From assembly GCA_025362825.1 (NCBI GenBank), contig JANYFF010000010.1:1-11347 (forward strand): a stretch of 11,347 nt of DNA, read 5' to 3'. The notes beneath the pieces were generated by a model. It had not been told where the DNA came from, did not search any database, and saw nothing but the letters and a program-made list of their open reading frames with translations. The position numbers and the translations under genes are program-made. This DNA comes from Polaromonas sp. Its GTDB lineage: Bacteria > Pseudomonadota > Gammaproteobacteria > Burkholderiales > Burkholderiaceae_C. Positions 1 to 5,731 of the stretch are shown here, piece after piece; the first letter of the stretch is position 1, and each line of letters begins with the position of its first letter.

Positions 1-697
1 CACCGGCTCCGTCGCTGGCAACTGCGCCGGGCGACGTGGAAAACGCCACCAGCGTGCCAGCTGGCGCATCCATCTGGGCCAGTCCGGCCTGGCCGGAGCG
101 CGTGTTACGTGTGAACGGGTTGTTGCGGCAGGCATCCAGAATCATGATGTTGGCCGGGTTACCCGCGGCTTCCATTTTGTCGAGCACGACCTGTGCATCC
201 ACCGCGTTGTAGGCGACCTCGTCCTCGCGCTCTATGGCCGCGCCCACCGGGATGAGGTAGTTGCGACCTTTGATCTGCATACCGTGGCCGGCGTAATAAA
301 ACAGGCCGGTGCCGCCGGCGCGCAGACGGTCACCAAACTCGCGTAAGGCCTGCAGCAGCGCGCGCTGGTCGGTGTTCTCGCGCAGGATGACCGTAAAGCC
401 CGATTCCTTCAGTGTCTGCGCAAACGCACGCGCGTCATTGACGGGGTTTGCCAGCGGGGCCTCGGTGTAGGCCGCATTGCCAATCACCAGCGCCAGGCGC
501 TGGTTGCTGTTGGTGGCTGCCACTGGCGCCACGGCTTGTACCAGCAGGTTGCGGTCACCCCCTGGCAGCGACCGCACGGCGGCGTTTTGCTGCGCTTGGG
601 CTGTTAGCATGTCAGCGCAAAAAAGCGCCAGCGCCAGCGCGGCAAAGCCACCGGTTTTCTGGGCGGTTAACAGGGTGGCTTTGGGCTTTTGTTTCAT
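1..697 (-). CDS. Exported caspase-like (peptidase C14) protein, 3' end outside the window
   Basis: The 232 visible residues carry a caspase-fold (metacaspase-like, C14) domain. Residues 1-35 form a signal peptide: Lys at 2, 4 and 6, a hydrophobic stretch at 18-28 and an AQA cleavage site at 33-35, so the protein should act outside the cytoplasm. The domain starts near residue 67 with RLALVIGNAAY. The catalytic His is His138 in YYAGHG and the catalytic Cys is Cys190 in ILDACRNNPF; both are intact. ATG at 697 is preferred: an in-frame stop lies at 707-709, with only a GTG between them and no strong ribosome binding site. The reading frame is open to position 1, so C-terminal domains (often repeats or sugar-binding/SH3-like modules in this family) cannot be seen. 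The 146 bp gap before it suggests it may have its own promoter, though I see no clear one. The substrate is unknown; related enzymes cleave after Arg or Lys. Confidence 0.9.
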   Translation of the reverse strand, partial: MKQKPKATLLTAQKTGGFAALALALFCADMLTAQAQQNAAVRSLPGGDRNLLVQAVAPVAATNSNQRLALVIGNAAYTEAPLANPVNDARAFAQTLKESGFTVILRENTDQRALLQALREFGDRLRAGGTGLFYYAGHGMQIKGRNYLIPVGAAIEREDEVAYNAVDAQVVLDKMEAAGNPANIMILDACRNNPFTRNTRSGQAGLAQMDAPAGTLVAFSTSPGAVASDGAG

Positions 698-843
698 ATT
701 CACGTATCAGTGATTAGCTGGAAATCAGCCGCTGCTGCATTGTGGGGATATCCGCATGATAAATGCCTGGAGCGACCGGAAAAGCCTGCTCGCGTGGCTT
801 GTCGCACACGCCTGCCGGCCATCAGCCGCGAGAGCTCAGGATT

Positions 844-1602
844 TCAGGGCATCAGGTCAAGGCGCGGTGCCGGCCGCACTGGCTGCGCCACGTCGCTGTG
901 CAACACCCGTGAAGAAAACTGATAAGACGCCTCTACGTGCCAGATGGACGAGGCCAGCAGGTCTGCGGCGGTATCGGTAAACACTCGGCCCAGCAGTGGC
1001 AGGTCTTCAAGGCGGGCCGTCTGCAGTGCAAACACATGCTCCTGGCCAGCGGGGGCCGCGTCAACATTGGCCAGCGCCTGCGGGCCTGCGGCTTCGCCGG
1101 TACCTATGGTCACGCTGCTGGCGCAGGCTTTGGCACCTTGCTGCAGCAGGTGTGTGGCCAGGGTCTTGAGCTGTGCCGGCGTCGGTGCGCCAGGCGCAGT
1201 CGGGTTCCAGCGCGCGCGAACCAGCAACAGGCCGACACCGGCAACCGTACCGCAGCTGGCATCAACGGTGTAGGTCTGCCGCAGAAAGTTGCTGAACGAA
1301 GGGCGCATGGATGCGCTCCACGGGCTGGGGCTGTCGACCAGGTCTTTGTAGGCGGGGCTGGTCAGGCAGTCCAGGCGATCGAGTTCATACAGCGTGAAGT
1401 AGCGCGGCGTGGTGCCGGCCAGGGCGATGTAGCGCGAGGCCGCCAAAAAGCCGTCTACCCAGACGCGCTCGGGCACGTGCTCCAGTGCGTGCCAGCGGTC
1501 GTATTCGGCGGTGCGCGCGGTTTCGATGCCGTTCCAGATGCCGAGCAGGGCGCGCGGCGCGGAAGGTGTGAAGGTTGGCAATGGTGTAGGGGTTGAGGGC
1601 AT
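844..1602 (-). CDS. Conserved-looking hypothetical protein with two alpha/beta half-domains
   Basis: I do not recognise a named family. The 252-residue product has no signal peptide or membrane segment. The N-terminal half contains LLGIWNGIE, then EYDRWHALEHVPERV and PRYFTLYEL, a strand-helix-strand pattern that recalls small dimeric alpha-beta barrel proteins (EthD/ABM-like), where His residues in the EYDRWHALEH helix often sit near the active site. The second half again starts with a strand (GVGLLLVRARW), then a helix and the strand HVFALQTARL, so the protein may be an internal duplication of such a barrel. That fold reading is inference from pattern only. ATG at 1602 was chosen; an in-frame TTG at 1629 lies 3 bp after the stop of the upstream gene and would add nine residues. 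Neither has a good ribosome binding site, so translation may depend on coupling to the upstream gene. Confidence 0.75.
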   Translation of the reverse strand: MPSTPTPLPTFTPSAPRALLGIWNGIETARTAEYDRWHALEHVPERVWVDGFLAASRYIALAGTTPRYFTLYELDRLDCLTSPAYKDLVDSPSPWSASMRPSFSNFLRQTYTVDASCGTVAGVGLLLVRARWNPTAPGAPTPAQLKTLATHLLQQGAKACASSVTIGTGEAAGPQALANVDAAPAGQEHVFALQTARLEDLPLLGRVFTDTAADLLASSIWHVEASYQFSSRVLHSDVAQPVRPAPRLDLMP

Positions 1603-1632
1603 GAGGTCAGCTAGATGTGTAGGAGTCAAAAA

Positions 1633-2409
1633 TCACAAGCCGCCGGGTGCACGCTGCAGTGCCTGAGCGGTGTACAGCGCGTCTTCAGTGGCCGCACCGC
1701 TGGCCGTGTTGTCGAAGATGCACCAGGCTACAACCCCGGACGCCGCTGCAAGCTGCAGCCTTGCGACGAGTGCATCGAGCACGCAGCGCTCGTAGGCAGA
1801 GTAATACATTCGGGGCGAGCCGTGCAGGCGCACATACACCAGCGCCGGGTCGCCGCCCGGCCAGCGCCCGGCGTCAAACAACACCGGGTCTGCCAGCACG
1901 CGGCACACGCGGTACGACGCCAGCAGGGCATCAGCCGCTGGCGTGAACCAGCTGGCATGCCGTGCCTCCAGCGCCACCGGCCCTGGGTGGCGCTGGCGCA
2001 AGGCCGCTAAAAAGGCACTGGCTTGCGCAGCCTCCAGCCCGAGGCTGGGCGGCAACTGCACCAGCAGGCAGCCAAGTTGCGCACCCAAGCCTGTCACTTG
2101 CGACAGGAATCCATCCAGCAGGGCATCGGTATCTTTCAGGCGCTGCTGGTGGGTGATGGTTTTCGGTAACTTGACCGAAAACCTAAAGCCGACCGGCACG
2201 CTGGCGGCCCAGCGTGCATAGGTATCGCGTTGGTGCGGCCGGTAAAACGATGAGTTGATCTCTGCGACATTGAGCCGCGCGGCATAGCGCTCCAGGTGGC
2301 TGCCGCCTGCCGGGAAAGCCGGCCATACAGCGCGCGGCAGGCTCCAGCCGGCGCAGCCCGTGCGGATGGTGTGCGCAGCAGACGCAGGTTGCGGTGGCGT
2401 CAGGTGCAT
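1633..2409 (-). CDS. DUF72 (YecE-like) family protein
   Basis: The 258-residue product has the hallmarks of the DUF72/YecE family, a TIM-barrel-like fold of unknown biochemical role. These are IRTGCAGWSLP near the N-terminus (residues 15-25), EINSSFY at 50-56, FRFSVKLPKTITH about 30 residues later, a mid-protein VALEARHASW segment, YVRLHG, and a C-terminal WCIFDNTASGAA. Length is normal for the family. ATG at 2409 puts the first conserved strand at residue 15; the frame can be extended to a TTG at 2457, which would overlap the end of the CorA-family gene, but the extra 16 residues look unlike the family. The gene follows the CorA-family gene by 28 bp and precedes the next gene closely, so co-transcription is likely. 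No function should be assigned beyond the family name. Confidence 0.9.
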   Translation of the reverse strand: MHLTPPQPASAAHTIRTGCAGWSLPRAVWPAFPAGGSHLERYAARLNVAEINSSFYRPHQRDTYARWAASVPVGFRFSVKLPKTITHQQRLKDTDALLDGFLSQVTGLGAQLGCLLVQLPPSLGLEAAQASAFLAALRQRHPGPVALEARHASWFTPAADALLASYRVCRVLADPVLFDAGRWPGGDPALVYVRLHGSPRMYYSAYERCVLDALVARLQLAAASGVVAWCIFDNTASGAATEDALYTAQALQRAPGGL

Positions 2410-2437
2410 CGGTTTGCCGGACGGGATGCTATGCGTG

Positions 2438-3556
2438 CTAGCGCCCGGTGCGCGCAATGTAGCGCTTGCGCATGAACACCGTCAGCACCACGATGACCAG
2501 CAATACCATCAGGCTAAAAGTCCACCAGAAAGCTGCAACGGAATGGATGAGGGGCATGTGCTCGAAGTTCATGCCAAAAAAGCCGGTGATCAGGTTGAGT
2601 GGCAGAAAGATCGCCGTCACTGCCGTCAGGGTGCGCATGATGTCGTTGGTGCGGTGGCTCTGCGCGCTGAAGTGCATCTGCACGGCAGTTTCTGCCGCCT
2701 GCTCCATGCGGCGCACATGGTGCACCACCCGCTCAATGTGCTCCAGCACGTCGCGTGACCGCACCATCAGCAGATCGCGTTCGCGCTGGGCGCCCGGCGT
2801 CGTGCCTTCGGGCCAGGTTTCGACCGAGTCGATCCAGTCCTGAATGGCGGCACGCTGGTCTTCACAAATCTCATCGAGCTGGTGCAGGGCCAGACGCGCT
2901 TCAAGAATTGCGGCCCAGTTGTTGAAGCGTGTGCTCGGGTTGAGCAGCTCGGTCTGCCAATGGTCCAGCTGGCGCGTGAGTTCGCGCCGCAGTTCGAGGT
3001 AGCCGTCCACCATCTGGTTGACGATGCGCAGCATCAGGTCGGCCGGGCTGGCCGGCAGCTTGACACCGCTGGCGCGCGATTCGGCGGTGGTCGCGTTCAA
3101 AAGGCGCACGGCATAGGCGTCGCGCACCGAGCAATCAGTGGGGTGCACGGTCAGCAGCAGATGGTCGAATACCGCAAAGCCGACCGGGCTGGTGTCTATG
3201 CGCTTGAGGACGGGCGGGCCGCCGCGCTTGGGGCGTACATGTAGAGGCTCACCGGGCCGGTTGAGATCGCTTTCGGTCTGGCCAGCCGCAAGGCGGCGAA
3301 ACACCAGGATGTCGTACTGGGAGGTGTAGTCGTAGTGCGATGGCAGCTGGTTGTTCAGCAGGTCGGCAATGTGCAGGTCCACCAGCTGTGTGCCGCAAAG
3401 GCTTTGCAGCGTGACCTGGATTTGCGCCTGGATCACCTCGAACTCGCGCCGCGCACAGGCGATCCAGACAAAGCCCTGCTGCGGCAGTTGGGTGGGCAGG
3501 GCGTCGGTCTCCGACACACCCGGGTTGCTGTTGCTGCCAATATTGAAAACGCGCAT
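2438..3556 (-). CDS. corA: CorA-family divalent-cation channel
   Basis: This 372-residue protein belongs to the CorA/ZntB family of pentameric inner-membrane channels for Mg2+ or other divalent ions. It has a long N-terminal cytoplasmic alpha/beta domain, a stretch of long helices (about residues 170-300) and two C-terminal membrane helices at roughly 305-327 and 341-363. The family signature Gly-Met-Asn lies at 328-330, at the end of the first membrane helix, followed by FEHMP as in many CorA proteins. The C-terminus is basic (MRKRY), as expected on the cytoplasmic side. The start ATG at 3556 has AGGA about 6 bases upstream. The GMN-FEHMP context fits CorA (Mg2+/Co2+) better than ZntB (Zn2+), but ion preference cannot be read from sequence. 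A dispersed repeat fills most of the 95 bp between hemB and this gene. Confidence 0.93.
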   Translation of the reverse strand: MRVFNIGSNSNPGVSETDALPTQLPQQGFVWIACARREFEVIQAQIQVTLQSLCGTQLVDLHIADLLNNQLPSHYDYTSQYDILVFRRLAAGQTESDLNRPGEPLHVRPKRGGPPVLKRIDTSPVGFAVFDHLLLTVHPTDCSVRDAYAVRLLNATTAESRASGVKLPASPADLMLRIVNQMVDGYLELRRELTRQLDHWQTELLNPSTRFNNWAAILEARLALHQLDEICEDQRAAIQDWIDSVETWPEGTTPGAQRERDLLMVRSRDVLEHIERVVHHVRRMEQAAETAVQMHFSAQSHRTNDIMRTLTAVTAIFLPLNLITGFFGMNFEHMPLIHSVAAFWWTFSLMVLLVIVVLTVFMRKRYIARTGR

Positions 3557-3575
3557 GAAAATCCTGTTTTGTATA

Positions 3576-3636
3576 TCAAATCGGCCTATAGACCCGATAA
3601 TTCGGGCGCTTGACGCTATTATTTCGATAGTAACTG
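3576..3636. repeat. Short dispersed intergenic repeat, copy A
   Basis: This stretch between hemB and the CorA-family gene shares its layout with 7430-7485. Both have GGCCT, then exactly 27 bp, then GCTATT, a T-rich spacer and ATAG. Aligned without gaps, the 27 bp spacers match at 12 positions and the GCTATT and downstream part at 15 of 19. The inner GCTATT...GATAG part is a short imperfect palindrome. I recall similar GGCCTCTAGCGC...AGCTATT...ATAGC elements scattered through Comamonadaceae intergenic regions; that is memory, not a search. Function is unknown. Confidence 0.5.
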
Positions 3637-3651
3637 CTGGAGCTTCGGCGT

Positions 3652-4668
3652 TCAGGCGGCCTGCAGCTTCCGGGCGGCTTCAATTGCAAAGTAAGTCAAC
3701 ACACCGTCGGCGCCGGCGCGCTTGAAGGCCAGCAGGCTCTCCATCATCACGGCGTCGTGGTCAAGCCAGCCGTTTTGCGCGGCAGCCTTCAGCATCGCGT
3801 ACTCGCCGCTGACCTGGTAGGCAAAGGTCGGCACCTTGAACTCGTCCTTCACGCGGCGCACCACGTCCAGATAGGGCATGCCGGGCTTGACCATCACCAT
3901 GTCGGCGCCTTCGGCAATGTCCATGGCGACTTCGCGCAGGGCTTCATCGGTATTGCCCGGGTCCATCTGGTAGACCTTCTTGTCGGCCTTGCCGAGGTTG
4001 CCGGCAGAGCCGACGGCGTCGCGGAAGGGCCCGTAAAACGCACTGGCGTACTTGGCGCTGTAAGCCATGATCCGGGTGTGGATAAGGTTTTTTGATTCAA
4101 GCGCAGCGCGGATGGCGGCTATGCGACCATCCATCATGTCGCTGGGCGCAACGATGTCGACGCCGGCTTCGGCCTGGCAAAGGGCCTGCTTGACCAGCAT
4201 TTCCACTGTCTCTTCATTCATGATGTAGCCGCTGTCGTCCGGCAAGCCGTCCTGGCCATGTGTTGTAAATGGGTCAAGCGCGACGTCGGTCATGACCCCC
4301 AAATCTGGAAAACACTTTTTCAGTTCACGCACCCCGCGCGGCACCAGACCGTCGGGGTTCAGCGCTTCTTTGCCGTCCCAGGTTTTGAGCGAAGCGTCGA
4401 TCACCGGGAACAGCGCCATTACCGGAATTCCGAGCTTTACACATTCCTCGGCCACTGTCAGCAACAGGTCCAGGCTGAGTCTTTCAACGCCTGGCATCGA
4501 GGCAATCGCCTCCCGCCGCTGCTTGCCGTCCAGCACAAAAACCGGGTAAATCAGGTCGTGCGCGGTAAGCGTGTTCTCGCGGACGAGGTTGCGCGTGAAG
4601 GCGTCACGGCGCAGGCGGCGTGGCCGGCCGGCGGGAAAAGCAGCAAAGTTTGAGGCGTGAAAAGTCAT
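3652..4668 (-). CDS. hemB: Porphobilinogen synthase (delta-aminolevulinic acid dehydratase)
   Basis: HemB condenses two 5-aminolevulinate molecules to porphobilinogen, the first common step of tetrapyrrole (heme) synthesis, in the cytoplasm as an octamer. With ATG at 4668 the product has 338 residues, the usual family length. The two active-site lysines that hold substrate as Schiff bases are Lys206 (YSAKYASAFYGPFRDA) and Lys261 (MVMVKPGMPYLD). The metal-site segment at 128-141 reads DVALDPFTTHGQDG: the cysteines of zinc enzymes are replaced by Ala and Asp, as in the Mg2+-dependent Pseudomonas type. The frame stays open to 4773 with further ATGs at 4707 and 4773, but the extra residues do not look like HemB. 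No strong Shine-Dalgarno precedes ATG 4668. The gene faces away from hemJ, so two heme-pathway genes flank the 620 bp central region. Confidence 0.97.
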   Translation of the reverse strand: MTFHASNFAAFPAGRPRRLRRDAFTRNLVRENTLTAHDLIYPVFVLDGKQRREAIASMPGVERLSLDLLLTVAEECVKLGIPVMALFPVIDASLKTWDGKEALNPDGLVPRGVRELKKCFPDLGVMTDVALDPFTTHGQDGLPDDSGYIMNEETVEMLVKQALCQAEAGVDIVAPSDMMDGRIAAIRAALESKNLIHTRIMAYSAKYASAFYGPFRDAVGSAGNLGKADKKVYQMDPGNTDEALREVAMDIAEGADMVMVKPGMPYLDVVRRVKDEFKVPTFAYQVSGEYAMLKAAAQNGWLDHDAVMMESLLAFKRAGADGVLTYFAIEAARKLQAA

Positions 4669-4838
4669 CGCCAAATTGTGCCAAAGCTTCAGAAAGCTCG
4701 TGGACATTAATTTGCGGGCAGCGAATGGCCCGTTTTTTGGTGCAAGTGCGATCTGAAAACCTGCAAAATGCACGGCGAGCCTAGGGAAAACCAGTGTCTG
4801 TTTTCAGGGAGTGCGAAAGTAAATCCCGGCGCGGGCTA

Positions 4839-4868
4839 TTGCAAGTTGTCGCCGGCTTCGATTAATAT
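4839..4868 (+). promoter_or_regulatory. Candidate sigma-70 promoter for the small RNA
   Basis: A -35-like TTGCAA (4839-4844, 4 of 6 to consensus) and a -10-like TAATAT (4863-4868, 4 of 6) are separated by 18 bp, in an AT-rich patch within GC-rich DNA. Transcription would begin near 4875, just before the first stem-loop of the candidate RNA. Other -10 choices (CATATG, TATGTG) exist a few bases downstream, so the exact start is uncertain. Confidence 0.4.
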
Positions 4869-4874
4869 TCATAT

Positions 4875-4985
4875 GTGTAGTTACTTCTAGTAACTGCATC
4901 CCGCTTTACCTCCCTGAGCGGGGCCTTGACGTGTAACAGCTAAAGGCTTGCTGCCCGGAGACCTCGTGTCGCCGGGCTTTTTTTT
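4875..4985 (+). ncRNA. Candidate small RNA with anti-Shine-Dalgarno-like loop
   Basis: About 110 nt between promoter-like boxes and a strong terminator fold into four successive stem-loops. Hairpin 1 is GTTACT/AGTAAC (4880-4885 with 4889-4894, 3-nt loop). Hairpin 2 is CCCGCT/AGCGGG (4900-4905 with 4917-4922) with an 11-nt loop TTACCTCCCTG. Hairpin 3 is GCCTT/AAGGC (4923-4927 with 4943-4947). Hairpin 4 is the terminator. The hairpin 2 loop contains ACCTCC (4908-4913), identical to the anti-Shine-Dalgarno core of 16S rRNA, so it could pair with ribosome binding sites. Known RNA regulators and the toxic small RNAs described in proteobacteria use such loops. No open reading frame on this strand with a ribosome binding site fits here. 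The family is not recognised with certainty, and expression is inferred. Confidence 0.55.
4953..4985 (+). terminator. Rho-independent terminator
   Basis: GCCCGG (4953-4958) pairs with CCGGGC (4972-4977). After one mismatch, GAC/GTC extends the stem over a 5-nt loop, and eight T follow (4978-4985). The T run is on the plus strand only, so it ends plus-strand transcription. Since the only upstream gene, hemB, is on the other strand, it must serve a transcript starting in the intergenic region. Confidence 0.85.
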
Positions 4986-4988
4986 GTC

Positions 4989-5153
4989 CGGCGCATCGGT
5001 AAATCCATTTGACGGGCGAATTGCAGCACTGAGCGTAGCGAACGCGTGGCATTCGGCGGTGCTCGGAATCCTCATGCATACAAGTGCATTCCGGTGTCCT
5101 GTGCTCCGTGCGCCTTGCACTTCATCCCGCCAAATGAATTTTCCGATGCACCG
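4989..5153. repeat. Inverted-repeat element with 28 bp arms; possible structured RNA
   Basis: The left arm (4989-5016) and the reverse complement of the right arm (5126-5153) match at 24 of 28 positions around CGGcGCATCGG...CATTTG.CGGG. The 109 bp between them holds smaller hairpins, for example CGGAA (5064-5068) with TTCCG (5089-5093), and AGCACT with GGTGCT. Several arm mismatches would be G-U pairs in RNA. No transposase is present, so it could be a MITE-like element or a structured RNA. Read on the minus strand, the theme SNGFTDAP recalls short proteins annotated near phage P1/P4-type immunity (C4/Icd/Ash-like) loci, a weak memory-based link. The element starts only 3 bp after the small-RNA terminator. 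Confidence 0.6.
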
Positions 5154-5189
5154 TTGCCCCCACACCGCGCAGAAGAGGTCCTAACCCAG

Positions 5190-5280
5190 CAGGGGCCGCG
5201 GAACCGGCTTCGCCGGGCCGCAGGCGCAGCGCCCCCTCGGGGGGCAGCGCATTACACGCAGTGAACAGCGTGGGGGCTAC
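5190..5280. repeat. GC-rich dispersed repeat upstream of hemJ
   Basis: The element contains GAACCGGCTTCGCCGGG (5201-5217, a CCGGC/GCCGG hairpin), a CCCCC/GGGGG hairpin (5232-5244), ATTACACG (5251-5258) and a GTGGGGG end (5270-5276). The same order (GAACCGGCT, GCCGGG, CCCC-GGGG hairpin, TACACG, GGGGTG) recurs in 5765-5914 inside the start of the VanZ-like gene. I recall closely similar sequences being abundant between genes in Comamonadaceae; a genome search is needed to confirm this. It ends 8 bp before the hemJ start, so it contributes the mRNA leader of hemJ. Confidence 0.7.
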
Positions 5281-5288
5281 ACTTATTC

Positions 5289-5711
5289 ATGCTCTGGGTC
5301 AAATCGCTTCACATTGTTTTTGTTGCCAGCTGGTTCGCCGGCCTTTTTTACCTGCCGCGCATTTTTGTGAACTTGGCGATGGTGCCGCCTGAAAGCGTGG
5401 CCGAGCGTGCGCGGCTGCTGCTGATGGCGCGCAAGCTGATGCGGTTTACAACCATCCTCGCCGTGCCGGCGCTACTGTTCGGGCTCTGGCTGTTTCTGGG
5501 CTACGGCATTGGCAGGGGCGCTGGATGGATGCACGCCAAGCTGCTGGTGGTGCTGCTGGCTATCGGCTACCACCACGCCTGCTCGCGCCTGCTGGGCAAG
5601 TTCACCGACAACCGCAACACCCACAGCCATCGCTGGTACCGCTGGTTTAACGAAGTCCCGGTGCTGCTGCTACTGGTCGCTGTGGTCCTGGTAATCGTCA
5701 AGCCGTTTTAG
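5289..5711 (+). CDS. hemJ: Protoporphyrinogen oxidase HemJ
   Basis: HemJ (UPF0093, related to the CopD fold) oxidises protoporphyrinogen IX to protoporphyrin IX in the inner membrane, the penultimate step of heme synthesis. The 140-residue product matches the family in length and has four membrane segments at about 5-27, 52-72, 80-97 and 121-138. The N-terminus VKSLHIVFVASWFAGLFYLP is the family signature, with His8, Trp15 and the GLFYLPR turn. A second conserved block is WMHAKLL...YHH, with Lys84 and His95/96; family studies point to a conserved His and Lys as heme-binding or essential residues, and His8 and Lys84 are plausible candidates here. Placement next to the divergent hemB supports the assignment over a copper-resistance CopD protein. 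The leader is formed by a GC-rich repeat and shows no clear Shine-Dalgarno. Confidence 0.9.
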   Translation: MLWVKSLHIVFVASWFAGLFYLPRIFVNLAMVPPESVAERARLLLMARKLMRFTTILAVPALLFGLWLFLGYGIGRGAGWMHAKLLVVLLAIGYHHACSRLLGKFTDNRNTHSHRWYRWFNEVPVLLLLVAVVLVIVKPF

Positions 5712-5731
5712 CTGCGAAAGGGCAGTACAGC

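Noticed and set aside
937..1596. 219-codon plus-strand open frame opposite the hypothetical protein at 844-1602
   Set aside because: The minus-strand frame has clear secondary-structure pattern and gene context; the plus frame is Gly/Arg/Gln-rich with no features.
4669..4690. Sigma-54-like TGGCAC...GGCG just before hemB on the minus strand
   Set aside because: The -12 GC is out of register by one base and the site touches the start codon, so it is probably chance.
4860..4990. 6S RNA or signal-recognition-particle RNA
   Set aside because: The sequence is too short for 6S and lacks its long closing stem, and it lacks the conserved SRP RNA tetraloop region.
4887..5165. 92-codon minus-strand open frame across the small RNA and inverted-repeat element
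   Set aside because: It simply reads through the repeat arms and the terminator, has no ribosome binding site, and overlaps the structured RNA; better treated as a by-product of the element.
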